NCBI GenBank assembly: GCA_001783255.1
Contig: MFRB01000130.1
Span: forward strand, 1 to 20,342
Length of the DNA stretch: 20,342 nt
DNA from: Candidatus Magasanikbacteria bacterium RIFOXYD12_FULL_33_17
GTDB lineage: Bacteria; Patescibacteriota; Patescibacteriia; Magasanikbacterales; UBA922
Direction of reading: 5' to 3'
Shown here: piece by piece, positions 13,968 to 20,342 of the stretch
Layout: each line of letters opens with the position of its first letter
Numbering within the stretch: the first letter of the stretch is position 1
Notes under the pieces: model-generated
What the model saw: only the letters and a program-made list of their open reading frames with translations
What the model was told of the DNA's origin: nothing
Databases searched by the model: none
Position numbers and translations under genes: made by a program

Positions 13968-15506
13968 TTAAACTAATTTCTTTCTCAAAATTTCCTCTAC
14001 CGCTTTTGGATCTGCACTTCCTTCACTAGCTTTCATCACCATACCTATCAAAAATTTGATGACAGTGTCTTTGCCTGCTTTTACTTGAGCCACTTGATCT
14101 GGATAATTGGAAATCACATCATCAACAAGGGTTTCAATCTGTCCACTATCAGATACCTGTCCCCAACCTTTTTCTTCCAAAATATGTGTTGGATCTTTGT
14201 CTACATCAAGACCCACCATAATTAACAAGATTTTCAAAGCGTTGGTACCATTGACTTTGTTGTTGTAGATAAGAGCAACAAGCTCAGCAAAATTCTCAGG
14301 AGAAAATTTGACATCAGTAATATCCATATTTTTTTCTTTGAGGATTCCCAAAAGTTTACTCGTAATCCAACTACCTGCTAGACGACTAATTTTTTGAGGA
14401 AGATTTTCAGCTTTATTTTCTGACTCTGGCATAGAGTCCAACCATTCAACAAGATCACTCATCACAGCTTCTGTAAAATAAGAAAGTTCTTTACTGTCCG
14501 TCAAAATTTTGGCATCTGAATATGACAAATAATATTCTTCACGAAAACGCAACCTCTTTTGAGAAGGTAACTCTGGCAAAGAAATAATACCAGCAATTTT
14601 TAGAGGATGAAAGGGTGGAATATCTGGATCTGGAAAATAACGATAATCAGCAGCATTTTCTTTGGTACGTTGCATCACTGTTTCTTGCTTGTTGTCATCC
14701 CAACCACGAGTCTGCTGTACCCAAGTTTCACCTTTTTCGATCATCGCTGTTTGTCTTTTGATTTCAAAATCAATACCACGCTCGACAGCTTTGAAAGAAT
14801 TTAGATTTTTGAGTTCAACTTTATTATTTAATTTTATACCGTTTAGAGGTTTCACCACACCATCAATAATCTCAAAACTACCAACTTCTTGCACAGAAAT
14901 ATTGGCTTCACAGCGCATTTGTCCCTTTTCCATATCAGCATCACTCACACCCAAATAACGTACAATATTACGCAATTCTTGACAATAAGTCTTGGCTTCC
15001 AGAGCTGACTTGAAATCTGGATCTGTCACAATCTCAACCAAAGGCACACCAGAACGATTGAAATCGACTAGAGTACTACCATCTTCACCATGATTTAATC
15101 TAGCTGTATCTTCTTCAAGATGTGCACGTGTAATACCAATCTTGGCAGTGTCACGAATAGGATTTTCTCCTACAAAATCTAACTCAATAAAGCCGTGCTC
15201 AGCAATTGGCTCTTCATATTGAGAAATCTGGTAACCTTTTGGTAAATCTGGATAAAAATAATGCTTACGGTCAAACTTGGAAAATTCCAAAATATGACAA
15301 TTTAACGCTTTTCCAACCATAACTGTCCAGGCAATAGCCTTTTTGTTTGGGACTGGCAAAGTACCAGGATGAGCTAGACAAACTTCACAAATATTCTTAT
15401 TTGGAGTATCTATATTAGGATTATTTGGGCACGAACAAAACATCTTGGAGTCAGTCTTTAGCTCCACATGTACTTCCATACCAATAATTGGGACGTATTG
15501 TTTCAT
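13968..15506 (-). CDS. gatB: Aspartyl/glutamyl-tRNA(Asn/Gln) amidotransferase subunit B
   Basis: The gene encodes 512 residues, slightly longer than typical. GatB is the kinase and tRNA-binding subunit of GatCAB, which converts Glu-tRNA(Gln) and/or Asp-tRNA(Asn) to the amidated forms in the cytoplasm using ammonia delivered by GatA. Diagnostic parts: IIGMEVHVELKT at the N-terminus; zinc-site cysteines C24, C26, C40 and C43; the family signature FDRKHYFYPDLPKGYQISQY at about 78-97; DFNRSGVPLVEIVTDPD; and a C-terminal YqeY-like tail ending ADPKAVEEILRKKLV. gatA and gatC are not in the window. The start is an ATG without Shine-Dalgarno. A perfect 20-bp GC palindrome lies about 45 bases upstream in the presumed leader. 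Confidence 0.96.
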   Translation of the reverse strand: MKQYVPIIGMEVHVELKTDSKMFCSCPNNPNIDTPNKNICEVCLAHPGTLPVPNKKAIAWTVMVGKALNCHILEFSKFDRKHYFYPDLPKGYQISQYEEPIAEHGFIELDFVGENPIRDTAKIGITRAHLEEDTARLNHGEDGSTLVDFNRSGVPLVEIVTDPDFKSALEAKTYCQELRNIVRYLGVSDADMEKGQMRCEANISVQEVGSFEIIDGVVKPLNGIKLNNKVELKNLNSFKAVERGIDFEIKRQTAMIEKGETWVQQTRGWDDNKQETVMQRTKENAADYRYFPDPDIPPFHPLKIAGIISLPELPSQKRLRFREEYYLSYSDAKILTDSKELSYFTEAVMSDLVEWLDSMPESENKAENLPQKISRLAGSWITSKLLGILKEKNMDITDVKFSPENFAELVALIYNNKVNGTNALKILLIMVGLDVDKDPTHILEEKGWGQVSDSGQIETLVDDVISNYPDQVAQVKAGKDTVIKFLIGMVMKASEGSADPKAVEEILRKKLV

Positions 15507-15545
15507 ATGTTTAATTCATCATGACCGGCCGATTTAGCGAGGAGG

Positions 15546-15569
15546 GATCCCTGCCTGCCGGCAGGCAGG
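15546..15569. repeat. Dispersed GC palindrome, copy 1
   Basis: The core CCTGCCTGCCGGCAGGCAGG (15550-15569) is a perfect 20-bp palindrome in AT-rich DNA, preceded by GATC. The same 24-base unit, with one change, occurs in inverse orientation at 19598-19621. Both copies lie shortly upstream of start codons (gatB and thyA). Confidence 0.75.
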
Positions 15570-15648
15570 TTTCTTAAAATAAAATAACTTAATAGCACGT
15601 CTATAGGATGACTCTAAAAAAAGTCAAAAATTAGACATTCACAACTTG

Positions 15649-15677
15649 ATTGTAACACGAGATTAGACAAAAGAAAA
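15649..15677 (-). promoter_or_regulatory. Probable gatB promoter
   Basis: The -10 TACAAT (complement of 15649-15654) with a TG at the extended position is preceded, 17 bases away, by a weak TTTTCT. The block around the -10 closely matches the promoter at 9240-9268. The predicted leader to gatB is about 135 bases and contains the GC palindrome. The promoter overlaps the upstream terminator. Confidence 0.5.
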
Positions 15678-15701
15678 GACCCCTCAAAGAGTGGTCTTCT
15701 T
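15670..15701 (-). terminator. Terminator of the thymidylate cluster
   Basis: On the minus strand AAGACCACTC and GAGGGGTCTT form an imperfect stem followed by TTCTTTT. It lies about 20 bases after the stop of the membrane protein at 15720 and would end transcription from the nucleotide cluster. Confidence 0.7.
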
Positions 15702-15719
15702 ACAAAAAATTCAAATATT

Positions 15720-16508
15720 TTAGACACTTTCTGGTTTTGGCAAATCCAAAACTGGTTTTTTCATCAAATCACAGTACAATACAGTAGGAACAACTACACT
15801 AAAAGGAATAATAGCCAAAGTCAACAAAAGCATAACTACCGTATAAAAAATTGTACTTCCAAAAAGCATATCAAACAACCCATTCATAACCGCAAAAATA
15901 ATATACAATACAAATGATGGCAAAAATAAACGAATAAAGACAGACCCAACTCTTCCCCTTACAATTTTTACACTAGAAACAATTGATGATAAGCCATTCC
16001 CCTTTTCCAAAGCCAAATCTACAAGAACAAAAGAAAACCAAATATAAACCAAAACACCCAATAAAATTATCAACCAAAGTCCAATAAAAATTACCACAAA
16101 ATTCACATAGCCCATGATACTAAATAAATAAAAAACGTACAAAATAATAGCAGGTATAGCCAAGAAAACAAAAGTTGCTAAGTTTTTGAAAGTCAAAAAG
16201 AAAGATTCTTTGATATTTGACCAAAATTTTGGTATTGGCTGACCAATATAGTGCAAGCCAACTACTTTTATAAATGACAAACTCAATATAAAACCTAATA
16301 AAGAAAAAAAGATAGAAGAAAAAAGATAAATAATAGCTTTGACGTAAACGCTTGATATCAAAGATGATAATAATGGTTTTGAAGTATTGGCAAAAGATAA
16401 AAGTATAGAAAAAAACAAAAACAAAAACAAATAAGGAACAAACTTTTTCAATGTGCTAAAATAAACATGAAAACTTTTTACGATTAAACTACCAATGGAA
16501 GGCAACAT
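15720..16508 (-). CDS. Polytopic membrane protein, function unknown
   Basis: The gene encodes 262 residues with about six membrane segments (roughly 22-40, 55-85, 108-130, 134-160, 190-212 and 215-240). Between them are an amphipathic region around 90-105 and a cytoplasmic-looking stretch LALEKGNGLSSIVSSVKIVRGRVG at about 165-188, quoted here only by its key residues EKGNGL and RGRVG. The alternation of long hydrophobic helices with a Gly/Arg-containing loop recalls generic integral membrane families seen next to housekeeping genes. I do not assign it to one. It begins 9 bases after the tmk stop, so it is very likely co-transcribed as the last gene of the thymidylate cluster. Confidence 0.75.
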   Translation of the reverse strand: MLPSIGSLIVKSFHVYFSTLKKFVPYLFLFLFFSILLSFANTSKPLLSSLISSVYVKAIIYLFSSIFFSLLGFILSLSFIKVVGLHYIGQPIPKFWSNIKESFFLTFKNLATFVFLAIPAIILYVFYLFSIMGYVNFVVIFIGLWLIILLGVLVYIWFSFVLVDLALEKGNGLSSIVSSVKIVRGRVGSVFIRLFLPSFVLYIIFAVMNGLFDMLFGSTIFYTVVMLLLTLAIIPFSVVVPTVLYCDLMKKPVLDLPKPESV

Positions 16509-16517
16509 AAAATTATT

Positions 16518-17105
16518 TTAAATTAATTTTTTTATTTCTTCCCATAGTATAGCATGAATTTCAGGAATTGTTAAATTAGCATTTATTTTTTTCCAACCAA
16601 ATTCTTCACCTATTCTCAAATGAGCTTGTCTAACTTTTTCTAACAATTCTTCATCAGTTTCATGCTTATGATTTTTTTCGGTACTTTCGGTAAAACGTTT
16701 ACCGTCAAAAAGAAAATCTAAATCTTCTTTTAATAAATGTGAATTGATTAATTTCAAATATTCTTCATCCACCCCAGCACCAATCCCCCAACAAATTCCC
16801 GTGCCAGTGTAATCTTCGGCAATAATATTTACGCCACTTTCTAACTTTTCTTTCAAAATTGATTCATATTGTGTACGATTGAGAGCATAAATTGTTTGAA
16901 TTTCACGAGGCGTCAAACTAAATTTGTTTCCCTCACGCAAATAGTTATTGAGAATTTTTCCAGAAGGCTCTAAATCATAAACAGGATATTTCATATACTC
17001 CGATTTGTGACCTTCCTCTTGCAATTTTTCAACCAATAATTTGGCTTGGGTAGTTTTGCCAAGATTGTTAATACCGTGTAAAACTACAAATAATCCTTTT
17101 TTCAT
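16518..17105 (-). CDS. tmk: Thymidylate kinase-like P-loop nucleotide kinase
   Basis: The gene encodes 195 residues, close to the usual size of dTMP kinase, which phosphorylates dTMP to dTDP with ATP. The P-loop is GINNLGKTTQ at 11-20. YPVYD and the spaced helices with ALNRTQYE (about 74-81) fit the dTMP kinase fold. The DR(Y/H) motif after strand 3 is replaced by EDYTGTGICWG at 97-107, keeping the aromatic residue but not the Arg. The lid region FDGKRFTESTE has an Arg at 137. The context (dut, thyA and folA just upstream) supports dTMP as substrate, but the altered motif leaves some doubt. The gene is separated from folA by 52 bp and from the next gene by 9 bp. Confidence 0.8.
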   Translation of the reverse strand: MKKGLFVVLHGINNLGKTTQAKLLVEKLQEEGHKSEYMKYPVYDLEPSGKILNNYLREGNKFSLTPREIQTIYALNRTQYESILKEKLESGVNIIAEDYTGTGICWGIGAGVDEEYLKLINSHLLKEDLDFLFDGKRFTESTEKNHKHETDEELLEKVRQAHLRIGEEFGWKKINANLTIPEIHAILWEEIKKLI

Positions 17106-17157
17106 AAACTATCTTCTTTAAAAAATTATCTCAACTGTATCTCTATCTTATACAAAT

Positions 17158-17628
17158 TTATTTACGAATATATCTCACAAAACTAAAACCTTCATGATCT
17201 TCTCGTTCCACTTCCTGCCACACATTTTTATCAATCTCTGGAAAAAAAGCATCACCTTCAAAAACCTGATGAACTTCTGTAATAAACAGTTGATCAGCTT
17301 TTTCAATTGTTTGTTTATAAATACTTGCTCCACCAATTATAAATACATTTTCATTTTTATATTTTTCAAGCGCTTCATCAATCGATGAATATATTTCAAC
17401 ACCTTCAGGAACTTCATAATTCATATCACGAGTAATCACAATATTTTTTCTATTTGGCAATGGACGAAATTTTTCTGGAATTGATTCCCAAGTATTACGT
17501 CCCATAAGAACAATATTCCCACTCGTAACATCTTTGAAGTGTTTCATGTCTTCTCTAATATTCCAAAGTAAAGCATTGTCTTTGCCAATGCAATTGTTTT
17601 CTGAAATAGCGGCGATAAGTGAGAGCAT
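17158..17628 (-). CDS. folA: Dihydrofolate reductase
   Basis: The gene encodes 156 residues from the ATG at 17628. The frame is open to a TTG at 17643 that would overlap fic, but the ATG gives the typical N-terminus MLSLIAAISENNCIG. DHFR reduces dihydrofolate to tetrahydrofolate with NADPH, regenerating the cofactor consumed by ThyA. Seen: GKDNALLW, the acidic residue D27 in REDMKHFK (same number as in E. coli), MGRNTWESIP, the NADPH-binding ITRD and IIGGASIYKQ, and the C-terminal GDAFFPEID. An oddity is Leu at position 21 where the LPW motif normally has Pro. The ATG follows the fic stop after only 4 bases, suggesting translational coupling to fic. Confidence 0.94.
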   Translation of the reverse strand: MLSLIAAISENNCIGKDNALLWNIREDMKHFKDVTSGNIVLMGRNTWESIPEKFRPLPNRKNIVITRDMNYEVPEGVEIYSSIDEALEKYKNENVFIIGGASIYKQTIEKADQLFITEVHQVFEGDAFFPEIDKNVWQEVEREDHEGFSFVRYIRK

Positions 17629-17632
17629 ATTG

Positions 17633-18619
17633 TTAACTATCAAAATTATAAGACGATGGTTTCATAAAATATTCCATTTGAGCTTCAAGACTAAATGCCT
17701 TCTCAATTTTTTCTAAATAAATTTCATGCGTTTTTTCAAACTGTTCAGACATAAATTTTAAATAGTTTTCATCTTTACCTTCAAGGTACCTTCTAAAAGC
17801 ATTCAAATGTGATTTTCTTCTCTTATTCCAAACTATTATAGGATGATATCTATTTTCTTTTAAAATTTTATTCATTATTAAACGCCCTGTACGACCATTA
17901 CCATCTTTAAATGGATGTATCCTCTCAAATTTATAATAAAAAAGGAATGCTAACTCTGGTGGATACATTTTTTGTGTAGCTTCTTTATACCAAACAAGTA
18001 ATTTATCCAATTCTTTTGAAATTTCTTGCCAAGCTAACACATCCATATTACCAACAACTACTTTCTCTTTTCTAAAACCTAAATTTGATGGTTCATGTTT
18101 CAACAAAATGTCATGTAATTTTTTTATACTTGATCCATTAAATTTAAACTCATTGTCAACAAAATAAATAGCTTTTATTGTATTGTTTACTTCATCATTT
18201 GCAAATTTTTTCTCTCTCACAATTTCTTCTACTCTTTCTCTTGGAATCTTACTACCCTCAATTGTATTAGAATTATAAATAAAATCAACCATAAAAGCAG
18301 TGTTCATAGCGGCAGTAGCAAAATCTCCCACACTTTGTTTAGCACGAAAAAGTCTAGATCTTAATGATTCTAATTTTTCTATAGAAACGTATTTTTTAAA
18401 CTTTTCACTAGCAAATTTTACCCAATAATTTGTTCTACTTTTTGTTTCATCCTTTAAAATATACTCATAAAAATATTTCTTTTTTATGCTTATATCTTTA
18501 ACTTTATCTGCCCTACCAAAAGACTTATTTTTTGAAATAATATGCCCCTTGGCAACATAAATACTATCTATAGCATAGATATATTCTTTTCCATTAATTG
18601 TCTTTTTTGATATTTTCAT
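17633..18619 (-). CDS. Fic-domain protein AMPylase (self-inhibited class)
   Basis: The gene encodes 328 residues. The Fic core motif is HPFKDGNGRTGR at 235-246, complete with the catalytic His and the Asn/Arg residues that hold the nucleotide. An N-terminal inhibitory motif of the S-x-x-x-E-G type (SNTIEG, 117-122) precedes it, as in class II Fic proteins whose Glu blocks productive ATP binding. Residues 1-90 are an unassigned basic N-terminal region; a C-terminal helical tail follows the core. Fic enzymes usually transfer AMP to a hydroxyl of a target protein; the target is unknown. The gene sits between thyA and folA with its own strong promoter overlapped by a palindrome, and is 79 bp from thyA and 4 bp from folA. 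It is AT-rich like its surroundings and may be a recent insertion into the pathway cluster. Confidence 0.92.
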   Translation of the reverse strand: MKISKKTINGKEYIYAIDSIYVAKGHIISKNKSFGRADKVKDISIKKKYFYEYILKDETKSRTNYWVKFASEKFKKYVSIEKLESLRSRLFRAKQSVGDFATAAMNTAFMVDFIYNSNTIEGSKIPRERVEEIVREKKFANDEVNNTIKAIYFVDNEFKFNGSSIKKLHDILLKHEPSNLGFRKEKVVVGNMDVLAWQEISKELDKLLVWYKEATQKMYPPELAFLFYYKFERIHPFKDGNGRTGRLIMNKILKENRYHPIIVWNKRRKSHLNAFRRYLEGKDENYLKFMSEQFEKTHEIYLEKIEKAFSLEAQMEYFMKPSSYNFDS

Positions 18620-18654
18620 ATCATTTTTAACAAATAAAATTATTGTATACTTAT

Positions 18655-18683
18655 ATTTTAGCTTATTCTAGCTAAAATGTCAA
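18655..18683 (-). promoter_or_regulatory. fic promoter with overlapping palindromic operator
   Basis: TTGACA (complement of 18678-18683), 17 bases, then TAAAAT (complement of 18655-18660). A perfect inverted repeat with 9-bp arms, ATTTTAGCT-tattct-AGCTAAAAT (18655-18678), covers the whole spacer and -10 and touches the -35. Such placement is typical of a repressor site. The transcript would also carry folA and tmk. Confidence 0.75.
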
Positions 18684-18698
18684 TACTATTTTTAACAA

Positions 18699-19571
18699 TT
18701 AAACAGCAATATCAAATTTAATTCTGTCAAAACTTTCATAACCAACGACTTTGGTATCTTCAGCTTTCCAATCAAAAATAGAAGTAAAGTTTGTAGTTTC
18801 TAATTTTGGTAATTGATATTTATCTGAATCACGACTAAGCTGTTCTTTGGCACCTTCTACATGATTCTTATATATATGAGTATCACCAAGAAAACCGACA
18901 AGACGACCTTCACCAAATCCAGATTCTTTTGCTAAAAGATGTAATAACAAACCATAACTAGCAATATTAAAAGGAAGACCAAGCATTGTGTCGACTGATC
19001 TTTGATTCCACATAAGATTCAATTTGTTATCAGTCACTGTTACTTGAAAAGCGTAATGACAAGGAGGAAGAGCCATTTTACCAGCATCCATAGGATTCCA
19101 AGCACTTACCAACATTCTTCTATCATCTGGTTTATTTTTCAAACTGTCTACTACATATTTAATTTGATCAAAACCTTGTCCAGTATAATCACTATCATAG
19201 TTATAGTAAGAAGCACCAAAATGTCGCCATTGAAAACCATAGACAGGACCTAAATCTCTTTCTTCTACCATTCTTTTTTTACTCTCTTCATCATGTCCAT
19301 ATGGAGCTTTTTCTGGGTTAGCCCACTCATCCCAAATATGACAATTTCTATCAATCAACCATTGTTTGTCAGTGATTCCTTTGATAAAAAATTCAAGCTC
19401 TGTCGCAATCACTTTGAAAGGCATTTTCTTAGTTACTAAAAGAGGAAAACCATTATTCATATTGTGCTCAAAAATAACACCTGGTATAGAAATTGTACCA
19501 GTTCCTGTTCTGTCTGTTTTTTCTATTCCACTATCTAATATTTTTTTGACAATATCGAGGTATGATTTCAT
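18699..19571 (-). CDS. thyA: Thymidylate synthase
   Basis: The gene encodes 290 residues from the ATG at 19571. Another in-frame ATG lies four codons upstream, but MKSYLDIVKKILDSG aligns with the usual N-terminus. ThyA methylates dUMP to dTMP using methylene-tetrahydrofolate, giving dihydrofolate. Seen: phosphate-binding R21 in DRTGTGT, IWDEWA, DLGPVYGFQWR, the Arg pair in DDRRMLVSAWNP, catalytic C171 in ALPPCHYAFQ, NQRSVDTMLGLPFNIASYG, GDTHIYKNH and the conserved C-terminal DIAV. It is about 25 residues longer than E. coli ThyA, mainly from the insert after IWDEWA and the SYYNYDSDYTGQG region, both common in other species. A GC palindrome lies about 27 bases upstream of the start. Confidence 0.96.
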   Translation of the reverse strand: MKSYLDIVKKILDSGIEKTDRTGTGTISIPGVIFEHNMNNGFPLLVTKKMPFKVIATELEFFIKGITDKQWLIDRNCHIWDEWANPEKAPYGHDEESKKRMVEERDLGPVYGFQWRHFGASYYNYDSDYTGQGFDQIKYVVDSLKNKPDDRRMLVSAWNPMDAGKMALPPCHYAFQVTVTDNKLNLMWNQRSVDTMLGLPFNIASYGLLLHLLAKESGFGEGRLVGFLGDTHIYKNHVEGAKEQLSRDSDKYQLPKLETTNFTSIFDWKAEDTKVVGYESFDRIKFDIAV

Positions 19572-19597
19572 ATTATAAATCATGAAGCGTAGTGAGG

Positions 19598-19621
19598 CCT
19601 GCCTGCCGGTAGGCAGGGATC
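19598..19621. repeat. Dispersed GC palindrome, copy 2
   Basis: CCTGCCTGCCGGTAGGCAGG (19598-19617) followed by GATC is the inverse-orientation copy of 15546-15569, differing at one base that breaks the palindrome once. It lies in the dut-thyA gap. Confidence 0.75.
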
Positions 19622-19668
19622 TGTTGACCCTATATACTTCTAAATTAAAAATTATTTTGTTTATAAAA

Positions 19669-19711
19669 CTTCCGCGTCTATCCGCGTAAAAGTCAGCGCA
19701 AGTCAGCGCTA
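19669..19711. repeat. Dispersed post-stop repeat, copy 2
   Basis: CTTCCGCGTCTATCCGCGT, then a short tandem GTCAGCGCAAGTCAGCGC, ends at the dut stop codon. It matches the repeat at 7513-7555 in sequence and in position, just after a TAG stop, in the same orientation relative to the gene. Confidence 0.45.
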
Positions 19712-20143
19712 AAAAGAACCTGTACTTCCAAATCCACCTCTATCACTACTTTCCATTTTTTCTACTTCTACAAAATTACCACTATCAATACGCATAAACA
19801 TACCTTGCGCAATACGTTCACCTTTTTCCACAACAACTTCTTCGTCGGTAAAATTGTAAACTGACAAAAGTATTTCATCATTTTCACCACAATAATCACG
19901 ATCAATCGTACCAACACCATTGGCAAGCATCAGACCTTTTTTCTTAGCCAAACTAGAACGTGCGGACAGAATAAGTCCATGACTTTCTGGTGTTTTGATA
20001 ATAAAATTACTTGGCAAAAGTGCCAAAGATTTTGGCGCAATTTTCATTTCTTCACGAGAATACATATCAAAAGCAATTGAGCCCTGTGTTTTGTATTCAG
20101 GCATTGGCAGACTTTTATCAACACGTTTAATTTTTATGTCCAT
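19709..20143 (-). CDS. dut: dUTP diphosphatase (trimeric dUTPase)
   Basis: The gene encodes 144 residues, typical for the trimeric family. It hydrolyses dUTP to dUMP and pyrophosphate, keeping uracil out of DNA and feeding ThyA. All five motifs are visible: GSIAFDMYS (21-29), ARSSLA (61-66), GTIDRDYCGEN (78-88, with the catalytic-water Asp and the Tyr that excludes ribose), ERIAQG (109-114) and the flexible C-terminal RGGFGSTG (135-142). The start codon lies inside the end of the upstream gene (17-base overlap), suggesting coupled translation. It is followed by a 137-bp gap with two repeat types before thyA. Confidence 0.95.
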   Translation of the reverse strand: MDIKIKRVDKSLPMPEYKTQGSIAFDMYSREEMKIAPKSLALLPSNFIIKTPESHGLILSARSSLAKKKGLMLANGVGTIDRDYCGENDEILLSVYNFTDEEVVVEKGERIAQGMFMRIDSGNFVEVEKMESSDRGGFGSTGSF

Positions 20144-20342
20144 ATTTTTTTATAATTTCAGCCACTTGTTTATATAAATCTTCAAGACTACCATTATTAT
20201 CAATTACTTCCTCTGCCTGATTAGCAACTTCCTCAATAGTAACTTCTGTTGATCTTTTGTGATCTTCCAAAAATTGTTCATAAGTTTTGCTATTATCATC
20301 AGCTTTATCTCCACGTCCAACAAGACGTTCATAGCGAATTTT
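20127..20342 (-). CDS. Partial gene, C-terminal 71 residues, nucleotide-kinase-like
   Basis: An open minus-strand frame enters from the right edge and stops at TAA (20129-20127), inside the first codons of dut. The visible residues, KIRYERLVGRGDKADDN, a charged middle and VIDNNGSLEDLYKQVAEII, fit the C-terminal part of P-loop kinases of the dephospho-CoA or (deoxy)nucleoside monophosphate kinase kind: a lid-like R-x-x-R-G-D segment followed by a NNGSLEDL strand-turn-helix. The P-loop lies outside the window, so the assignment is tentative. The overlap with dut makes it part of the same transcription unit and a plausible pathway member. Confidence 0.6.
   Translation of the reverse strand, partial: KIRYERLVGRGDKADDNSKTYEQFLEDHKRSTEVTIEEVANQAEEVIDNNGSLEDLYKQVAEIIKKYGHKN

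Noticed and set aside
1..20342. Recoded UGA (as in Gracilibacteria/Absconditabacteria)
   Set aside because: TGA ends two genes (4583 and 5385) at natural protein ends, and family-conserved proteins contain no in-frame TGA.

Overview
The window looks like a piece of a compact, AT-rich bacterial chromosome (roughly one third G+C by eye, except one small GC-rich island). Proteins use the standard code: TAA, TAG and TGA all act as stops. Most genes lack an obvious Shine-Dalgarno sequence, spacing is tight, and there are large repeat-rich surface and solenoid proteins. With the partial thymidylate pathway, this suggests a Patescibacteria/CPR-type bacterium. That placement is inferred from style only; there is no rRNA or other taxonomic marker here.

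Layout. (1) 1-4020, minus strand: two tandem paralogous secreted surface proteins. The left one is cut by the window edge. The right one has Calx-beta-like, cadherin-like and PKD domains, a Thr/Glu-rich stalk and a C-terminal membrane anchor. Their promoter, leader and signal-peptide DNA are duplicated, while the mature parts have diverged. (2) 4026-5385, plus strand: a small membrane protein of unknown function, a GC-rich nested inverted-repeat element, and a SanA/DUF218-family envelope protein. (3) 5418-6062: a GC-rich single-gene cassette with a perfect consensus promoter, strong ribosome-binding site, TTG start and its own terminator, encoding an unrecognised exported protein. (4) 6110-7515, plus strand: a very short transcription unit, then an unusual phosphoribosyltransferase-deaminase fusion protein. 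(5) 7553-8986, minus: an IMP dehydrogenase-like protein with an atypical flap. (6) 9146-15677, minus: a second very short transcription unit, then gatB followed downstream by a 1532-residue alpha-solenoid protein ending in a GNAT-like domain. (7) 15670-20342, minus: a nucleotide cluster transcribed in the order kinase-like (partial), dut, thyA, fic, folA, tmk, polytopic membrane protein.

How the genes work together. dut makes dUMP, thyA converts it to dTMP and oxidises methylene-tetrahydrofolate to dihydrofolate, folA recycles the folate, and tmk phosphorylates dTMP, so the right end is a nearly complete thymidylate pathway. It is interrupted by a Fic-domain protein AMPylase candidate that has its own strong promoter, overlapped by a perfect palindrome. 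guaB and the PRTase-deaminase converge on a shared bidirectional terminator; both are nucleotide enzymes but are transcribed separately.

The most interesting items are the foreign-looking GC-rich cassette, the solenoid-GNAT giant protein, the PRTase-deaminase fusion, the Fic gene with its operator-like palindrome inside the thymidylate cluster, two look-alike mini transcription units, and several dispersed intergenic repeats. No tRNA, rRNA, CRISPR array, transposase or integrase gene was seen.
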